64,000 nucleotides of DNA, taken from assembly GCF_000787575.1 (NCBI RefSeq), contig NW_012236528.1:63552-127551 (forward strand), written 5' to 3'. Made by a program: the position numbers and the translations under genes. This document shows positions 35,888-47,009 of this stretch, in pieces; within the stretch, counting starts at the first letter, position 1, and every line of letters begins with the position of its first letter. A model generated the notes under the pieces. It was not told the origin of the DNA, did no database searches, and was given only the letters and a program-made list of their open reading frames with translations. Origin of the DNA: Acytostelium subglobosum LB1. Taxonomy: Eukaryota; Evosea; Eumycetozoa; Acytosteliales; Acytosteliaceae.

Positions 35888-36943
35888 TTAGTTGCCAATG
35901 AAACCCTTGAGAGTCTCGAATGACTGGACGTAATCCTTGAGCTTCTTGCCGTGGACGTGATCGTGGATAAAGAAGGACAGTCCCTCACTGACTCCATACT
36001 TTTGCAGGAACAAGAGGATGTTGTCTTGGAACTCGGCCGAGGTACCAGCAATGTCGACTGGGTTGACCGGGTCGTTGAAGCCTCCGTAGAAGAAGCCAGA
36101 GACGGTGTAGCTGCCGTCGGCAGAGGCGAAACAGCCAAAGGTGACGGTGACGTCCTTGCCATCGACCTTGCGGGTGATGCAGATCTCGAATGGGTGGTCG
36201 TGTGGGGCGTTCTCTTGGCCCTCCTCGCCTTCCTCTCCCTCCTCGCCCTCCTCTTGCTCCTCCTCGTGCTCCTGCTCATTCTCTGGGGTCTCCTCCTCTT
36301 CCTCGTTTTGCTCTCCCTCTTCGCCCTCCTGCTCGTTCTGGTCGTAGTCCTCGTCGTATGGCTCTTGCATCTGCTCGATCAAGTCGAATCTAACAGTGAT
36401 CTGAGCGCCATCCTCAGAAGTCTTCTTCAAGAAGGCGTACTCGTTATTATTTGAAAGCTGTTCCAATTGTTTGATTGATTGATCGAATGAAGAATGATTG
36501 AGTGAGTGAGTATGAATGCTCCCAATGTGTCTTGTCCAGGGTCAATTGTAGAATGATGTAATTACCTCGAATCCAGACTCATCCAAGAAGGTTTGGTTGT
36601 CCTCATTCTCGGGGATCAAGGTCTTGAAGTCGTTGATCTCAGTGTCGCAGAGAGTGCGGAGAAGGGAAGATGGGGTTGGTGCAACTGGGACGTTGTTGTT
36701 GCTGGCGTAGGTTCTGATGGCCTGAGTGGAGGTGGCCATTGGAGCAAAGAGCTGAGTGGTGATGCTTCTGGTGGCCGATCCAGTTGGTCTGGCAATTGGG
36801 CCGTGGTTGTGGTGGTGAGCAGAGATGCCAGCGACCTGGTAGTTGGTGCCACAGCATGTTCTCTGGCCTCTTCTGATGCCTCTGACTGAAGAGGACAACA
36901 ATGAGCGTTGAGTGGAGAATGTATGAATCGAACGAGCAGACAT
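35888..36943 (-). CDS. Mitochondrial p32/gC1qBP (MAM33) family protein
   Basis: Two exons (36566-36943 and 35888-36457), 315 residues. The basic Ser/Arg N-terminus ('MSARSIHTFSTQRSLLSSSV') is a typical mitochondrial presequence. The p32 fold forms a doughnut-shaped acidic trimer in the matrix, linked to mitoribosome assembly and translation. Visible family parts are 'ITVRFDL', 'FEICITRKVDGKDVTVTFGC', and the C-terminal helix 'LQDNILLFLQKYGV'-like segment ending 'FIHDHVHGKKLKDYVQSFETLKGFI'. The acidic loop is long here: roughly 45 residues almost all Glu/Asp/Gln/Gly. The gene is bracketed by telomere-like repeat tracts. I chose the ATG at 36943 because it starts the presequence. Confidence 0.9.
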
Positions 36944-37143
36944 TTTGATATATGTGTATGTGTATGTATGAGTGAGGTGGAGTGAACCAATTAACAAGAT
37001 AGAGCTCAGTTGTTGTTGTTGGGCTAAGTGATGTACGCATTCGTTTGCAAAAACAAACCAAATTAAATCAAAATAAATGGGGGGGGAGTAATAAAGCCGA
37101 GTCGCGCATTGACAACCAACTATGAGGTGTGTGTATGTGTATG

Positions 37144-37167
37144 TTAGGGCAAGGGTAAGGGTTGGGG
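37144..37167 (+). repeat. Telomere-like G-rich tract
   Basis: TTAGGGCAAGGGTAAGGGTT followed by GGGG. It is opposite in strand sense to the C-rich tract at 35741-35844, so the two tracts face outward around the p32 gene. Confidence 0.7.
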
Positions 37168-37209
37168 TATGGTAAATCTCCTAATCATTATGGTAAATCT
37201 CCTAATCAT
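37168..37209 (+). repeat. 21-bp tandem duplication
   Basis: The unit TATGGTAAATCTCCTAATCA plus T occurs twice back to back without a mismatch, directly after the G-rich tract. Confidence 0.9.
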
Positions 37210-37539
37210 TATAGAATAAGACATAGACTATTATGTGGTATGTTCACTACTCACTCAACCTAAGTTCCCATGCTCTTTATCTATTTGATGAATGGGAAAA
37301 GTGTTCTGTGTGTGATCTGGGAAGTCTAAGACATTCAAGAAACAAGATGTACTTGATTCGTTCGTCTATTTATCTCCTGATTGATGGAGATAAGAAGGTA
37401 TTAATGCGCATTCATTCAAGTAATAAAGTAAACAATGATTTGATTTTGTGTTTGGTCCAAACAACTAGCTAGCCAACTGCTCACCAATCATTGTTTTGAA
37501 ACAACAAAACCATTGGGCCTTTTTGGCTAAAGTCCATTG

Positions 37540-37555
37540 AGGATCTGCAGATCCT
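37540..37555. repeat. 16-bp perfect palindrome overlapping a second inverted repeat
   Basis: AGGATCTGCAGATCCT is self-complementary, and its right half forms another dyad with the following bases (ATCCTTTAAGGAT). It lies about 390 bp before the kinase-RasGEF start. Confidence 0.8.
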
Positions 37556-37941
37556 TTAAGGATGGGTCGTGAGATCAGGGGCTCAACTTCGATCTGACAG
37601 TGATGAACAAACTTTTTCAAATTATTGTGAATCTGAACCACTTAATTTAATCCATCACATCATTGTCATTAATCACATCTTGATTCCGACCTCATCCATT
37701 GACTGACTTATCTCTCTCTTTCATTCAAACACACAATAAAACAAACAAATACACACACACACACAAGCACATAAGCACACAATTGATCAACCGCCACACC
37801 CCCACCAATCCTTATAACTGCATCCATCCATTCACTTAAAAAGCAATTAAAAGTAGATAGATAGATAGTTATAACAACAATAACTTGTAGTAATACACAA
37901 TCAAACAAACAATCAACAAACAAACAAACAATCAAACAGAA

Positions 37942-40681
37942 ATGGCAGATGTATCAGATCCAGGTTTACCAACTCAAGCCATTTGGGACATACCATTTGA
38001 GAACTTGGAGTTCAAGGAGAGGATTGGAAAGGGTTCATTCGGATCAGTGTTCAAAGGCAACTATCTAGGTCTCGACGTGGCCATCAAGAAGATCGAAAAG
38101 GCCGATGACCCAGAGTATCTGAAATACATCGATAGAGAGGTGTCAATGCTTCAGTAAGTCTGTCTTGACTCATGGGTCACATGACTCCTCTCACTCACTC
38201 ACTCAATCACTCACTCAATCAACTCAACTTGATCAATCAATCAATGTAGGAGTTTGAGACATCCATTCATTGTACAGTTCTCTGGAATATGTGTACATTC
38301 GTCTGGTCTTTACATTATAACAGAGTTTGTCTCGGGTGGAGATGTTAGACAACTGCTCAAACAAACACCACCCATCACATGGGACAAGAGACTATCAATC
38401 GCCGTTGACTTGGCCAAGGTATTAGTATTCCTCCATGCCAAGAAGATCATTCACAGGGACCTCAAGTCAAAGAACATCTTGGTATGCATCATCCCATCCC
38501 ATCCAATCCAATAGTCAATGACCATCTTGCTAACAATCAATCATGTGATCAACAACAACACCAGCTGGATGAGTTCCAAAGGATTAGACTGTGTGACTTT
38601 GGATTCGCGAGAATGAATGAACAGACAAAGAAGTCGAGACATATGACAATGTGTGGTACTGAGGGTTGGGTAGCACCAGAGATTCTACTTGGAATGAGTT
38701 ATGACACCTCTTGTGATGTGTTCTCATATGGTGTCGTGTTGGCCGAGTTGATCACTGGTCGAAAGCCCGGTGTGGACCTCTGGGTTCGCACACCAGAGAC
38801 CTGTTTCGATATCAATCCCGAAGAGCTAAGACAAAAGGCCTTACCAGGTTGTCCAACAAAGTATGATTGTCCATTGTCCATGGTACTCTCAACATCTCAC
38901 TGACTCACTGACTCAATCAATCAATCAAATCTAGACTCATAGAGGTATGCTTGGAATGCTGTACATATGAACCATTGTCACGTCCAACGTTTGATGAGGT
39001 GTGCACCACGGTCAAGTCAGTTGTGATTCCGCCAGAGATTAAATCACCTGATGTCACTCCAAGCACGGCAACACCAAACAACAACATTAGCGCACCATCA
39101 TCACCACCCGTTGTATCAGTCACATCAACAACCAACAATGCCAACAACAACAACAACAATAACGCAACAATCGCAGGCTCATTGTCACCAACATTGGTAC
39201 AGTCAAGACGTGGTAACAACGCATTGTCACAACATAGGAAGTCGGGTGAGTTTGCCAACGCAGTACCATCGGGCGCCAACGACCAACAGCAGAAGGAGCT
39301 CAAGTTCAAGGCGGGTGAGTCGGTGATGAATGGCTCAAACTGGCGTCACGGCGAGTTGAAGCCGCCCGGCTACTACACTCTCAAGCGCAAGAACGATGGC
39401 GGCACGCAGACGGCCCTCACCAACCATCTGATCAAGATGGTGGAGCGTGCTACCAGCGACTACTGCTACGACACGTCATACATCCAGGACCTGCTGCTGA
39501 CGTACCGCTGCTTCGCCACGCCCACGCAGCTGTTTGACCTCCTGCAGCAGCGTTACCTGTCGTGCTCGCTCGAGAACCATCAGCACCAGGTGGACAACTG
39601 GAAGCGCGTGCATCGTGTGATTCAACTGCGTGTGATCATCTTCTTCAAGCGATGGATCGACTACTATCCACACGACTTCCAGGAGGAGCCCCTCGTGGAC
39701 AAGCTCGCAGAGTTTGATCGCATCATTGCCCAGAACAACTTGGCATCACAGAGTCTCACCTCGACGCTGGCTGGCTCCGTCGCCGAGCTGGGCGAGCCCA
39801 AGCTAGTGGCCGAGCTGACCAAGAAGCGCAACGAACTCTCACAGTCGACACCAATCCCATCGAATGCGCAGTTCCCCACAAGTGTCATCCCGCCCCCACC
39901 AAGCGGCGAATACTTGGACGTAGCCGATGTCAACTCTACCGAGCTGGCGCGACAGTTCACAATTATCAGCGGCTTCAACTTCTACCAGATCTCGGCACGC
40001 GAGTATCTCGAGATCATCTGGGAGAAGATATCCCAGTCGCCATCACCATACGTCGGCAGCGAGATGACGTCACAGCCCGGCGCCAACATCCACACGTTCC
40101 TCGAGCACTACGACGACCTAGTGCGCTTCGTCTCGACTGAAGTCGTCAAGCACAACAACGCAAGCAAGCGTGCCACTACCATTGAGCGATTCATCGAGGC
40201 CGCTGACAAGTGTCTGGCCCAGAGCGATTTCTCAAGTGTATTCTGCATCATGCAAGGACTGGCCAGTCCAGCGATCGAGCGTCTCACCGAGACATTCAAA
40301 GCGCTGAGCCCCAAGACACACGCAACATTCGACCACCTCAAGACCTTTGTGTCCAAGGACAATGATCACAAGAAGTATCGTGAGACTCTGAACGACGCGC
40401 AGGCACCCGCCATCCCACACATCAGACTGTTGTTGGACGAGTTGTTCTTCATCGAGACGAGCAGTCCCAAGCTGTTGCAGGGAGGCATCGTCAACTTCTT
40501 CCACTACCGACAACTGAGTCGCAAGATCCTATTCACTCAACAGCTTCTTGGCAGCGGACTCCACCAGTTCCGCGCCGTGCCCTCCATCCAAAAGATCCTT
40601 TCCAAGCCCCCACAAGAACTCTTTGATGATGAAGCAATTAGACATTACTCGCTGCTATGTGAGCCACCAGTGTCATTGTAA
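37942..40681 (+). CDS. gefX: Tyrosine-kinase-like protein kinase fused to RasGEF
   Basis: Four exons (37942-38153, 38250-38481, 38565-38860, 38935-40681), 828 residues. The kinase domain spans about 21-285: glycine loop 'GKGSFGSV' (29-36), 'VAIKKI', catalytic 'HRDLKSKN' (Asp141), 'DFG' (159-161), 'APEILL'. It looks active and of the TKL group. After a Thr/Asn/Ser linker come the RasGEF-N domain (from ~370, 'FKAGESVMNGSNWRHGELKP') and the RasGEF catalytic domain (from ~582, 'ELARQFTIISGFNFYQI', ending at the C-terminus). Such a fusion is known in D. discoideum as GefX; the symbol is given on architecture. It would couple kinase signalling to Ras activation. Confidence 0.85.
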
Positions 40682-40817
40682 GGTGGTGGCGGTTATAGTG
40701 GACGTCCATCAATCAGATCCATCATTCATCCATCCATCCATCCATTCATCCTGGCAATATTTATAAATTATTGAACCAAAGTCAGTGTACTATATATATT
40801 ACATCAGTGTATTGTTA

Positions 40818-42067
40818 CTAGAGTTTAGATTGATTGGTATATGACCTGCACCTTCTTCCATTAAGTGATTGATCAATGTTGGATTTGATGTTATTCTCCT
40901 GTATGATTGAGTGATTGATTAGTTCTTTGTCCCATGATTGAGTGATTGTTACATATCTTACATAGTGGTAGAGCCAGCTGTTGATATCGGTTACATCGCC
41001 AGTACTACTTTGGATGTTGAGTCTGTGTCGTTGATCGGATGTACCTTGATCAATGGTGTTGAGTGCATCATGGTTCAGCACTTGGATCATACGGTCCACT
41101 TTCAATGACTTGTCTCCAGAGACGCCACTGGACGACACAGATGGTTTGATGAACTTTGGTGAAAAGACCACAGAGAGTTGTTGACGTCTGGAGGACTCTT
41201 GCATCAACTCCTCCAACGTATGGAAACGAGACATTTGTAACATTGTCATCCATTGTGGTGGCGGTAAATATATCGTACCCTTATCATGTTCCTCCAATGC
41301 TTCCTCAGGTGAGAACCAATCCATCTGAGTGTTCTCAGTGTGATCCACAACTGCATTATAAGGGTAACTTGTTATTGGTGCTAAGTAGAAGTACTATTAT
41401 TGATTGAGTATGAGTAAGTATGATTGAGTGATCTTGTCCATTACATGTATCTTACAGTATCGAACCTATGCTTGTTGCCCTCTGGTGTTATCCAACGTGA
41501 CCATTCCTTGATGTCCTCCAACTTTGGCTTGTCCTTGCTCACCTTTTGAAGGAACTCCAATAGATGTATGCTGTCCTTCTAATGTACGTTGAGTGTAAGC
41601 CGGTGAGTCAGTCTCCAACTCATTGTATGATTGATTGAATGAATGAATGAATGACACATTACCAATACTAGATTACGAACACTTTGAATAGTGTCCACTG
41701 ATTGAGTCTCAACGATGGCGTCGTTGACACCACCGATGAGGAAGTTGGTCTCTTCAAATACTTCGCGTAGTGCTGCGATGCGCATTGGTAGATCGACTGT
41801 GACCTTGTCAAAGTATTGACGCCATTGTAGACTCTCATCCTGTTTGTCCAATACTCCACCGGGGAATACATGTGCACGAGGGAATACCCTCAGATCAGGT
41901 GATCTCTTCACCATCATTATACGATAGTCATAGCCAGTTGGAGGTAACACCCTATCAGCACAAGAGTATGGAGGTGGTTTGTTGAAAGACCATTTGAGTG
42001 CAACAATAACAGATGATGCCTTTCTAAATGATGTTGATGCTGCTGATGCTGTCTTTGATGTGGACAT
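40818..42067 (-). CDS. Nudix hydrolase, NUDT19-like
   Basis: Three exons (41663-42067, 41456-41578, 40818-41393), 367 residues. Early 'RIMMVKRSPDLRVFPRAHVFPGG' and later 'RIAALREVFEETNFLIGG' form a Nudix box in which ~25 residues separate the glycines from 'REVFEET'. That split box is known from the NUDT19/RP2 group, which cleaves CoA and CoA esters, usually in peroxisomes. The metal-binding 'REVFEET' glutamates are intact. Exon 2 adds 'KEWSRWITPEGNKHRFDT' and exon 3 'YFYLAPI', both typical of the group. The C-terminus 'NQSKL' resembles a peroxisomal PTS1 (SKL), consistent with peroxisomal import. Confidence 0.85.
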
Positions 42068-42319
42068 ATCCTATTCCTATCCTGTCTTTCTATTCTATGT
42101 GTTGATTATGTGTTTTTTACAACAACGTTAAAGATAGATTGGCTCATCATGATGATTCAACAAGTTCTTCAAAGTTTGAGAATTCAGGAAAATTGTCACT
42201 TTTGGTTAACTAAAGGGTCAAGTTCATTCATTTGATATCACTCATTCAAGTAATAACACATACATATACATACATATACATACATATACATATATAAATA
42301 CACTAGATAATGAAGTAGA

Positions 42320-44434
42320 ATGAATACATCAATGGCAACTACAACAACAGCATCATATATGAATGATTTAAACTATGACTTGAATTCATCTGTGTTACTG
42401 TCACGAGATAGAAGTGATGAGTTCAACAAGATGAAGAAGAAGTACAATGATAGATTGAACAGCGATTTGGATACACTGATATTAAAGTTCAAACAGATCA
42501 CTCTAAACGTTAGCACATTGCTTGCGGTCGACTATGAGGACAAGATGATAAAGAACTGTTGTGTGTGTGGCGTTGTCTTTGGAAAGATCTTCTCAAAGAA
42601 GCAGAAGTGTCTAGTCTGTGGCTACGCCGTCTGTGCCAACTGCAACAACCATCCACTACCCGTCAACAGCTTTGACAAGGTTAAGCCTCCTCCAAACCCT
42701 AACAAGCCCGTTCAAAGTAAGTTCGTTCATTCAAGTCCGATACTCATCCCGACGATCACTAACAAACATACCCTTCCCAATTAAGATGTAAATGTGTGTA
42801 CTATATGCTACAAGACACTGAGCACAGCCATTGATAGGAATCAACATCAGATCATGCGACAGCGTGGATCATCAAGTGTGTTTGTGGAGTTCTACGAGAA
42901 GATGCATCTCAACATATTGGACCTGAGAAGGAACATCAACTCCTACAAACAAGTTGTACATACTATAACAGACTCTGCATCACCCAATATAAAGAGAGCC
43001 AAGGAGTTGGAATCAACCATCAACATACATCTGTCCGAGCTCAAGACCGGAGTCACCAAGCTGAAGGAGCTAAAGGGGCCAACACCTCGCCAGCAGCAGG
43101 TCATTCAACATGTTCATCACAGCTTGGCAACACAGTTGAACACTCTGTTGCCAGAGTTCAAGCTCTACAACACAGAGTGCCTCACAAAGATGAAGCAGAC
43201 ACCTGCCACCAGTCCAGCCAGTATCAAATCACAATTGACCAACGTCAAATCAGTTGAGCAATCACCAACCTCTTCCAGTCCACCCGCGTCGCCATCTCTC
43301 GACCAAAATGGCTCATCAGGCTCATTTGGATCATCAAACAGACTATCTACATTCTTCTCCAATGTATTTAACTTTGGCGATAACAACAACACACCTACCT
43401 CCAGCATCGGTGGATCAAACAGTCGAGGACACAGTCGAAGTGGTTCACAGGCCACATCATACGAGGATCTTCCAAACAGATCAGTGGTGCTATCTGTTGT
43501 GCCTGCCCTCTGCCCGCTGAATGGAGGTTGCATTGCGATCCAAGGAGAGAATCTTGACAAGCCAGTGATATCAGTCACTGTGGACGGTCTCCAGGCAAAG
43601 GTGCTGATGAAGAACAACTTTGCTCTTCTAGTGATGTGCCCACCACGAAGCGAGGGCGAGTATTTCCTAAGCATCAAGGATGGTGACAACCTTGTCACCA
43701 AACAATCCATCATCTACACAAACTCTTGCTTCAGCACCGAGAAGGACATTGACGATTCGAATCGATATGCGATGGACTACTTTAACAACGCTTCGTTGTC
43801 CAACTTTGAGCCAATCTCTGATAACATGGCCATGCACTCACCAGCAGTCGAGTCGAACAACTTTTCGTACGAGAATGACCTGAACATCCAAACGATGGCA
43901 GAGATTGTGGGCAGTCCCGACAAGGACATGGGCATCAATGATTTGGACGCCATTGCAGCAACTGGCAACAGCTTTGACGATATGGTCATCCAAAAGATTG
44001 AACCAGTGGTCTATACATCAACCGACAACAGGGTCACATTGTACTTGAAGTACTCACTGGTCGCTGGATCAATGCCATTGATATCAATCGATAGCACACC
44101 AGTAACTATCGAGTTGGGCAACATGCGAAAGAGTGTCAGTTTTGCCGCGCCACTCTCACTCAAGGAAGGCTTCCACACAATCGACATCATGTATCAATCA
44201 AAGTACATCAACATACCCAACATACTCTACTACCAACACGATCATTATACAAAGGGCAACTCAATGCCTATCCACTCGACCTCTTCATCATCCTCCTCAA
44301 CATCTTCAGCCTCCAACTACTCACACAAGGTATCACCAACAAGTAACACTACTACTGCTTCTGGAGCCAAATCCAACTACATTGCACCAAGCGAACCAAA
44401 GGTATCCACTAGAGTATGGGGAAAGAAGGTATGA
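42320..44434 (+). CDS. FYVE-like zinc finger and IPT/TIG domain protein
   Basis: Exons 42320-42716 and 42786-44434; 681 residues. Residues ~80-140 carry four CxxC pairs ('CCVCG', 'CLVCG', 'CANC', and, after the intron, 'CTIC'), the zinc-ligand pattern of FYVE/RING-like fingers, but without the classical 'RRHHCR' phosphoinositide motif. A helical region follows. At ~367-445 lies an IPT/TIG immunoglobulin-like domain ('VVPALCPLNGGCIAIQGENL', 'PPRSEGEYFLSI'). A second beta-rich region precedes a Ser/Thr-rich tail. It may be a signalling or membrane-associated adaptor; lipid binding is doubtful given the missing basic motif. The stop after 'WGKKV' sits on a possible GTATGA donor, so a further exon is possible. 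Confidence 0.7.
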
Positions 44435-44452
44435 TACAGTACACATGTCCGT

Positions 44453-46842
44453 CTATGACTTGAATTTATAGAAGTGTGGAGCAATCTCATAAAGCCAGCT
44501 AGGTTCAATTACACATAGCTCTTTCATAAACTCTTTGGTTGTTACAGTTACTATGTATTGGTGATTGAATGAGTGAGTTAGTTAGTGATGGGGTCGGTCT
44601 GTGAAGACTTGGAAGGGTAACTAACATACCATCATGGAATAGTACCCACTCTGGTGAGTTGACTGTACTCAGCACTGATGTTGGATGTATCCATAGTTTC
44701 TAGATCATTGTTGTTGGAATGGATGTTAGTCAATGTGTCCAGTCACCTCACATCATCATTTAAGCTTACATGTTTATCTTTAACAGTCTGGTACGAACCA
44801 TCCGGTTGTAGATGGGCTGCATTGGTAAAGAATCCACTGACTATTGCCTTGCGTATTGGTACTGTCTTGTCTGGAATGTTCTTGTCATTGTTGTCTGTGA
44901 TTGATATCAATTTGATCTGATACTTCTTGGCATATGCCAACAACTGTTTCCTAACCTGGACACACCGCAGCATCACTTTATAATTGATCTGGTTCTCATG
45001 ACACCATGATGAATCCGACTTTGACTTCCTCGAGAATATATTGAACACTAAAGAGAGGTAAAGTAGGTAGTGTCTTTGATTAGATCGCTGTTCCAGCTTG
45101 TGTGTTGCCAACATCAACAAAACATACAGTTTAGGAGCGTAAGATGATCACCTTCTTTGACAGTGAATGATCTTCGAATGGATTGGGATTGATTGACAAA
45201 CAATCCTTGAATACTGAGCATTGCGACAATTGTAATGATCTCTTCGCTGCAACCATAGTTCACTGATGATAAGATCATTCTAGAGAATTGTGGCTCCACA
45301 GGGAACTCTGCCATGATGTGTCCAACTGGTGTCGTCAGTTTACAATCGTCATTCAGTGCTCCCAGAGCATAGAGGACCTCCAGTGCCCTGATCATTGCGT
45401 CTGGTGGTGGAGGTGATACAAAGTCAAAGTTGAGAATGTTGTCAATGCCAAGAGCCTTGAGTTGCAAGACCACTGGTGCAAGATTGGATCTCTGTATCTC
45501 GGGCAATGTGTGTACAGACAGCTTGCTGAATGCCTCTTGTGTGTAGAGTCTGTAGCACTTTCCCGGTCTATTACGACCGGCTCGTCCAGCGCGTTGATTG
45601 GCAGAGGCTTGAGAGGTGGGCACCACGACCAGACTCTCAAGACCCGATCGCCCACTGTATGTCTTGATCTTGACGAATCCAGTGTCGACAACATATACAA
45701 TGCCATCAATTGTGATCGATGTCTCTGCAATGTTCGTTGCCAGGATGATCTTGCGTACCTTGATGTCTGGCTTCTCAAACACCTTCATCTGCTTGGTCAT
45801 TGGCAGACCAGAGTACAATGGAATGATCTTGTATGGTGATAATCGTCTTGACTTGCCATTTGCATCGCTCAGACGATCCTCCAGTGCTCGACGTATCGTC
45901 TCAATCTCCTCCTGTCCAGTGAGGAACACCAACACGTCGCCAGGTGGTTGTGTAGTATGTATGTCGACAATTGTGGTGGTAGTTGTATCGATATAGTTGA
46001 CAGATGACTTCAAGAGATAATGTATGTCCACTGGGTAGTTCCTGCCCTCAATCGAAAGAATGACAGCAGTGTCCTTTGACTTATCGCCCGTCCTATTACT
46101 ATTGAAGAACTGACACATATCCTCTGCGTCCAATGTTGCCGATGACACAATGATCTTCAAGTCCTTCCTTCTAGCTTGTACTCTAGGGTTGTTTGTTGTA
46201 TGTTAGTCAATGATGATTGATTGCGACTGAATGCTATGACACATACTTCTTGAGTAGACCCATGAGTATGTCGGTGGGCAGACTGCGCTCGTGTGCCTCA
46301 TCAATCATAATGACAGGGTAGCGAGAGAGTAAAGGGTCCATCATCATCTCGCGAATCAACATGCCATCGGTCATGTACTTGATCTTGGTGGACTCGGTGA
46401 TTGTGTCTTCGAATCGCACTGCATAGCCGACTATCTCACCAATGTTTGTTCCAGTCTCTTCAGCGACACGATTGGCGACGGACATGGCAGCAACACGACG
46501 AGGCTGAGTGCAAACGATTGAACGTCCGCCCTCGGCCCAGCCCGCCTCCACGAGATATTGAGGTATCTGTGTTGTCTTGCCACAGCCAGTGTTGCCAACT
46601 ATTACCAATGTCTGATGAGTCTCCAACAAGTATAATATCTGTCTACGCACTTGAAATATCGGCAGAGCAATCCTCTGTTGTGTGATTGATAGCTTCTGAT
46701 TCGAGTTGAATACCAATAGATCTGCAGCACTGTTGAGTCCTCCTCCTGATCCACCATCATCATCTCTATCAAACATTGACAACCGATGTTGTTGTTGTGG
46801 TTGTTGATGTTGTTGTTGTCTTGATGTTGTTGATGAAGACAT
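44453..46842 (-). CDS. dhx35: DEAH-box RNA helicase DHX35
   Basis: Five exons (46247-46842, 45128-46182, 44770-45047, 44630-44699, 44453-44550), 698 residues, close to human DHX35 (about 703). All helicase motifs are present: I 'GNTGCGKTT', Ia 'TQPRRVAA', II 'DEAH', III 'SAT', IV 'FLTGQEE', V 'TNIAETSITI', VI 'QRAGRAGR'. The winged-helix, ratchet ('PEIQRSNLAPVVLQLKALGI') and OB-fold regions follow, ending 'EPSWLYEIAPHFY', the usual terminus of DEAH splicing helicases. DHX35 is found in human spliceosomal C complexes. The N-terminus is Gln-rich and short. The phases of all four introns agree. Confidence 0.93.
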
Positions 46843-47009
46843 TATTAGTTAGAGATTACTTGATATTGGTATTTAGAGAGTTATGATACCAGATCAGAGG
46901 GAATGTGAATCTAGATCTCAATTCCAATAAAGTGAACATAGTTAAGTTCAATGTTGCTTTTATATTTATCTGTTCACTTTATAACAATTTCATTTATTAT
47001 TTATCAAGA

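Larger units (their letters stand above)
36944..37941. promoter_or_regulatory. Intergenic region between p32 and the kinase-RasGEF gene
   Basis: About 1 kb. It contains the G-rich telomere-like tract (37144-37167), a 21-bp unit repeated twice in tandem (37168-37209), and a 16-bp palindrome (37540-37555). An A/T-rich, AAAC/AATC-rich leader runs up to the ATG at 37942. An open stretch at 37233-37472 is not convincing as a gene. Confidence 0.4.

Noticed and set aside
37233-37472. 79-codon open stretch before the kinase-RasGEF gene
   Set aside because: A/T-rich spacer composition, no recognised family, and no promoter-like context of its own.
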